Source: Mycolicibacterium porcinum
GTDB taxonomy: Bacteria > Actinomycetota > Actinomycetes > Mycobacteriales > Mycobacteriaceae
Assembly (NCBI GenBank): GCA_001942045.1
Contig: MSTD01000003.1
Location: forward strand, 196,737 to 260,736
Direction of reading: 5' to 3'
DNA: 64,000 nucleotides
The notes beneath the pieces are model-generated. The model was not told the DNA's origin. It saw only the letters and a program-made list of their open reading frames with translations, and did no database searches. Position 1 is the stretch's first letter, and the number at the start of each line of letters is the position of its first letter. Positions 62,584 through 64,000 of the stretch are shown here, piece by piece. Made by a program: the position numbers and the translations under genes.

Positions 62584-62603
62584 ACCTGCGTCTGCGTTCT
62601 GCC

Positions 62604-64000
62604 GTGCTGCCTGCCTATGCGCTGGCACTGTCGTTACTGGTAACCGGGCCCCTGCTGGGGCCCGGTTACCTGCTTTTGCGCGACGCCGTCTCCACCCCGC
62701 GGTCCTATCTGACCGACGCGGCGCTCGGATTGACCGAGGCCGCACCCCGGGCACTGCCCCAGGATTTCTTCGTCGCGCTGGCCTCCGCCGTCCTCGACGG
62801 CGGCGTGGTGGTCAAGGTCTTGCTCGTGGCCGGCCTGTGGCTGGCCGGCTGGGGCGCCGCACGGCTCGCCTCGACCGTGCTGGGATCCGGTTCACCCGGC
62901 CAGTTCCTCGCGGCCACTCTGGCCATCTGGAATCCGTATGTGGCCGAACGGTTGCTGCAGGGGCACTGGAGCCTGCTGGTCGGTTACGGCTGCCTGCCCT
63001 GGGTGGCGGTGTGTGTGCTGCGGTTGCGGGTCGGCTCGGGGACAGCCTGGGGCCTGCTGTTCTGGATCGCGCTGGCCGGGCTGACGCCGACGGGCCTGAT
63101 GCTGGCCGCCACGGTGGCGCTGGTGTGCCTGGCGGCTCCCGGTGCCGGATGGGGACGTCTGCGGGTCGGTGCCCTCGCATTGGGGACGGCCGTACTCGCC
63201 GCGACGCCGTGGCTGGTGTCCGCAGCGGTCGGTGGCACGGTGTCCTCTCCGGAATCGGCAGCCGGGGTCCACGCCTTCGCCGCCAGGGCCGAACCCGGCC
63301 TGGCCACCCTCGGCAGCCTGGCGGGCCTGGCCGGCATCTGGAACGGTGAAGCGGTACCCGGCTCGCGCACAACGCTTTTCGCGGTGGTGGCGACCGCTGC
63401 GCTGCTCGGCATCGTGGCACTGGGCCTGCCGGTCGCGGTGCGCAACCGCTCGGCGGTGCCGCTGCTGGTGCTGGCCGCGGTGGCGGTGCTGATCCCGGCG
63501 GCGATGGCCACCGGTCCCGGGCTCGCGTTCGTCGATGCGACGATCCGCGCCGTGCCCGGCCTGGGCGTGCTGCGCGACGGGCAGAAATGGGTGGCGCTGG
63601 CCATGCCCGGCTATGTGGTGGCCGCCGCTGCCGCTCCGGTGACCCTGGCACGGCTTCGGGTGCCGTTGGCGGCTTCGGCCGCGGTGGGCTGTGCGGCGCT
63701 GATCGCAGTGCTGCCCGACTTGGCCTGGGGTGTGGGCAATCAGATGCGTGCGGTGCAGTACCCGGCAGGTTGGACGGCCGCGGCCGCCCACATCAACGCC
63801 GATCCCCGACCGGTGGTGGCACTGCCACCGGACAGCATGCGGTTGTTCTACTGGGCCGGTGCCGCACCGGTGCTCGATCCGCTGCCTCGATGGCTGCGCG
63901 CCGACGTGCTGTCGACCGGCGATCTGGTGATCGGCGGTCAAGTGGTTCCCGGCGAGGGCAGGCGAGCGCGCGCGGTACAGGATCTGCTGCGCGCAGGCGC
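62604..64000 (+). CDS. Multi-pass membrane protein, Rv0226c-like, cut by the window end
   Basis: Frame open from before 62604 to the window edge: about 465 residues without a stop. From the GTG at 62604 it reads MLPAYALALSLLVTGPLLGPGYLLLRDAV, STPRSYLTDAALGLTEAAPRALPQD, then many hydrophobic helices, with loop motifs IWNPYVAERLLQGHWSLLVGYG and GLGVLRDGQKWVALAMPGY. The order after the DUF3068 gene matches Rv0226c, a conserved membrane protein of about 576 residues with a GT-C-like feel. The start is uncertain. Not closed in this window; function unknown. Confidence 0.8.
   Translation, partial: MLPAYALALSLLVTGPLLGPGYLLLRDAVSTPRSYLTDAALGLTEAAPRALPQDFFVALASAVLDGGVVVKVLLVAGLWLAGWGAARLASTVLGSGSPGQFLAATLAIWNPYVAERLLQGHWSLLVGYGCLPWVAVCVLRLRVGSGTAWGLLFWIALAGLTPTGLMLAATVALVCLAAPGAGWGRLRVGALALGTAVLAATPWLVSAAVGGTVSSPESAAGVHAFAARAEPGLATLGSLAGLAGIWNGEAVPGSRTTLFAVVATAALLGIVALGLPVAVRNRSAVPLLVLAAVAVLIPAAMATGPGLAFVDATIRAVPGLGVLRDGQKWVALAMPGYVVAAAAAPVTLARLRVPLAASAAVGCAALIAVLPDLAWGVGNQMRAVQYPAGWTAAAAHINADPRPVVALPPDSMRLFYWAGAAPVLDPLPRWLRADVLSTGDLVIGGQVVPGEGRRARAVQDLLRAG

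Noticed and set aside
1..64000. CRISPR arrays, tRNA/rRNA genes, insertion sequences
   Set aside because: No regularly spaced direct repeats, no cloverleaf-type sequence with CCA-adjacent stems, and no transposase-like protein or flanking terminal repeats were seen by eye. A tRNAscan/Infernal run would settle weaker cases.

Overview
The window is a contiguous, very GC-rich piece of a mycobacterial chromosome, most likely from a rapidly growing Mycolicibacterium-type species. The evidence is the gene content: an MmpS/MmpL pair, AftD (arabinogalactan/LAM arabinan synthesis), LpqI, R2lox, several F420/LLM enzymes, many GTG/TTG starts, start codons preceded by a TANNNT box about 7 nt upstream (leaderless), and ATGA/GTGA stop-start overlaps. 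From memory of gene order, the backbone is collinear, with all orientations kept (the window is inverted), with M. tuberculosis Rv0244c to Rv0226c: fadE5, fadA2, fabG4, htdX, a TetR (Rv0238-like), lpqI, Rv0236A, aftD, R2lox (Rv0233), TetR (Rv0232), php (Rv0230c), Rv0228, Rv0227c, Rv0226c. Accessory blocks are inserted into this backbone. No rRNA, tRNA, insertion sequence, prophage or CRISPR array was seen.

Layout. 1-9.7 kb: the 3' part of a lipid locus: a fully reducing single-module polyketide synthase, a convergent DapB-like oxidoreductase and fadE5. In fast growers this set belongs to the trehalose polyphleate (TPP)/GPL-linked locus. 9.8-21.3 kb: an accessory block separating fadE5 from fadA2, with a phospholipase D-like protein, a DUF1361 membrane protein, three small envelope proteins behind divergent SigF-like promoters, TetR-mmpS-mmpL, an NmrA-like reductase, a two-component system and an LLM oxidoreductase. 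21.3-21.7 kb: a gene-free stretch with two strong RNA structures read on the minus strand. 21.7-25.3 kb: the divergent fadA2 / fabG4-htdX lipid genes. 25.4-31 kb: a complete MksF-MksE-MksB condensin operon with no MksG/JetD nuclease. 31-36.5 kb: a CoA-transferase, an O-methyltransferase and a type VII secretion-linked trio (EspC-like protein, WXG100-alpha/beta hydrolase, lipoprotein).

36.5-45.8 kb: a TetR followed by a seven-gene nitrogen-metabolism cluster. An RpiR regulator and a class II glutamine amidotransferase face a tightly overlapping operon of glutamine-synthetase-like ligase, APC permease, class III aminotransferase, FluG-type amidohydrolase and Orn/Lys/Arg-type decarboxylase. It reads as a gamma-glutamylation route for uptake and use of an amine or amino acid. 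45.8-51.7 kb: lpqI, a 57-residue membrane protein and aftD. 51.7-64 kb: R2lox with its TetR, an MFS exporter, a GNAT-like protein, a methyltransferase/MarR/PPOX group around a MarR operator, php and an acyl-CoA ligase, an integral-membrane acyltransferase, a DUF3068 protein and a truncated multi-membrane protein running off the right edge.

The observations most worth following up are: (i) a shared 14-bp operator (TTACTNNNGNGTAA) at the fadE5 promoter and in the fadA2/fabG4 divergent promoter, about 15 kb apart; (ii) minus-strand RNA structures downstream of fadA2, one with a six-cytosine loop and one closed by a 12-bp terminal stem and ended by a U-tract; (iii) the MksG-less condensin; (iv) the T7SS hydrolase/lipoprotein trio; (v) the split-FluG gamma-glutamyl cluster.
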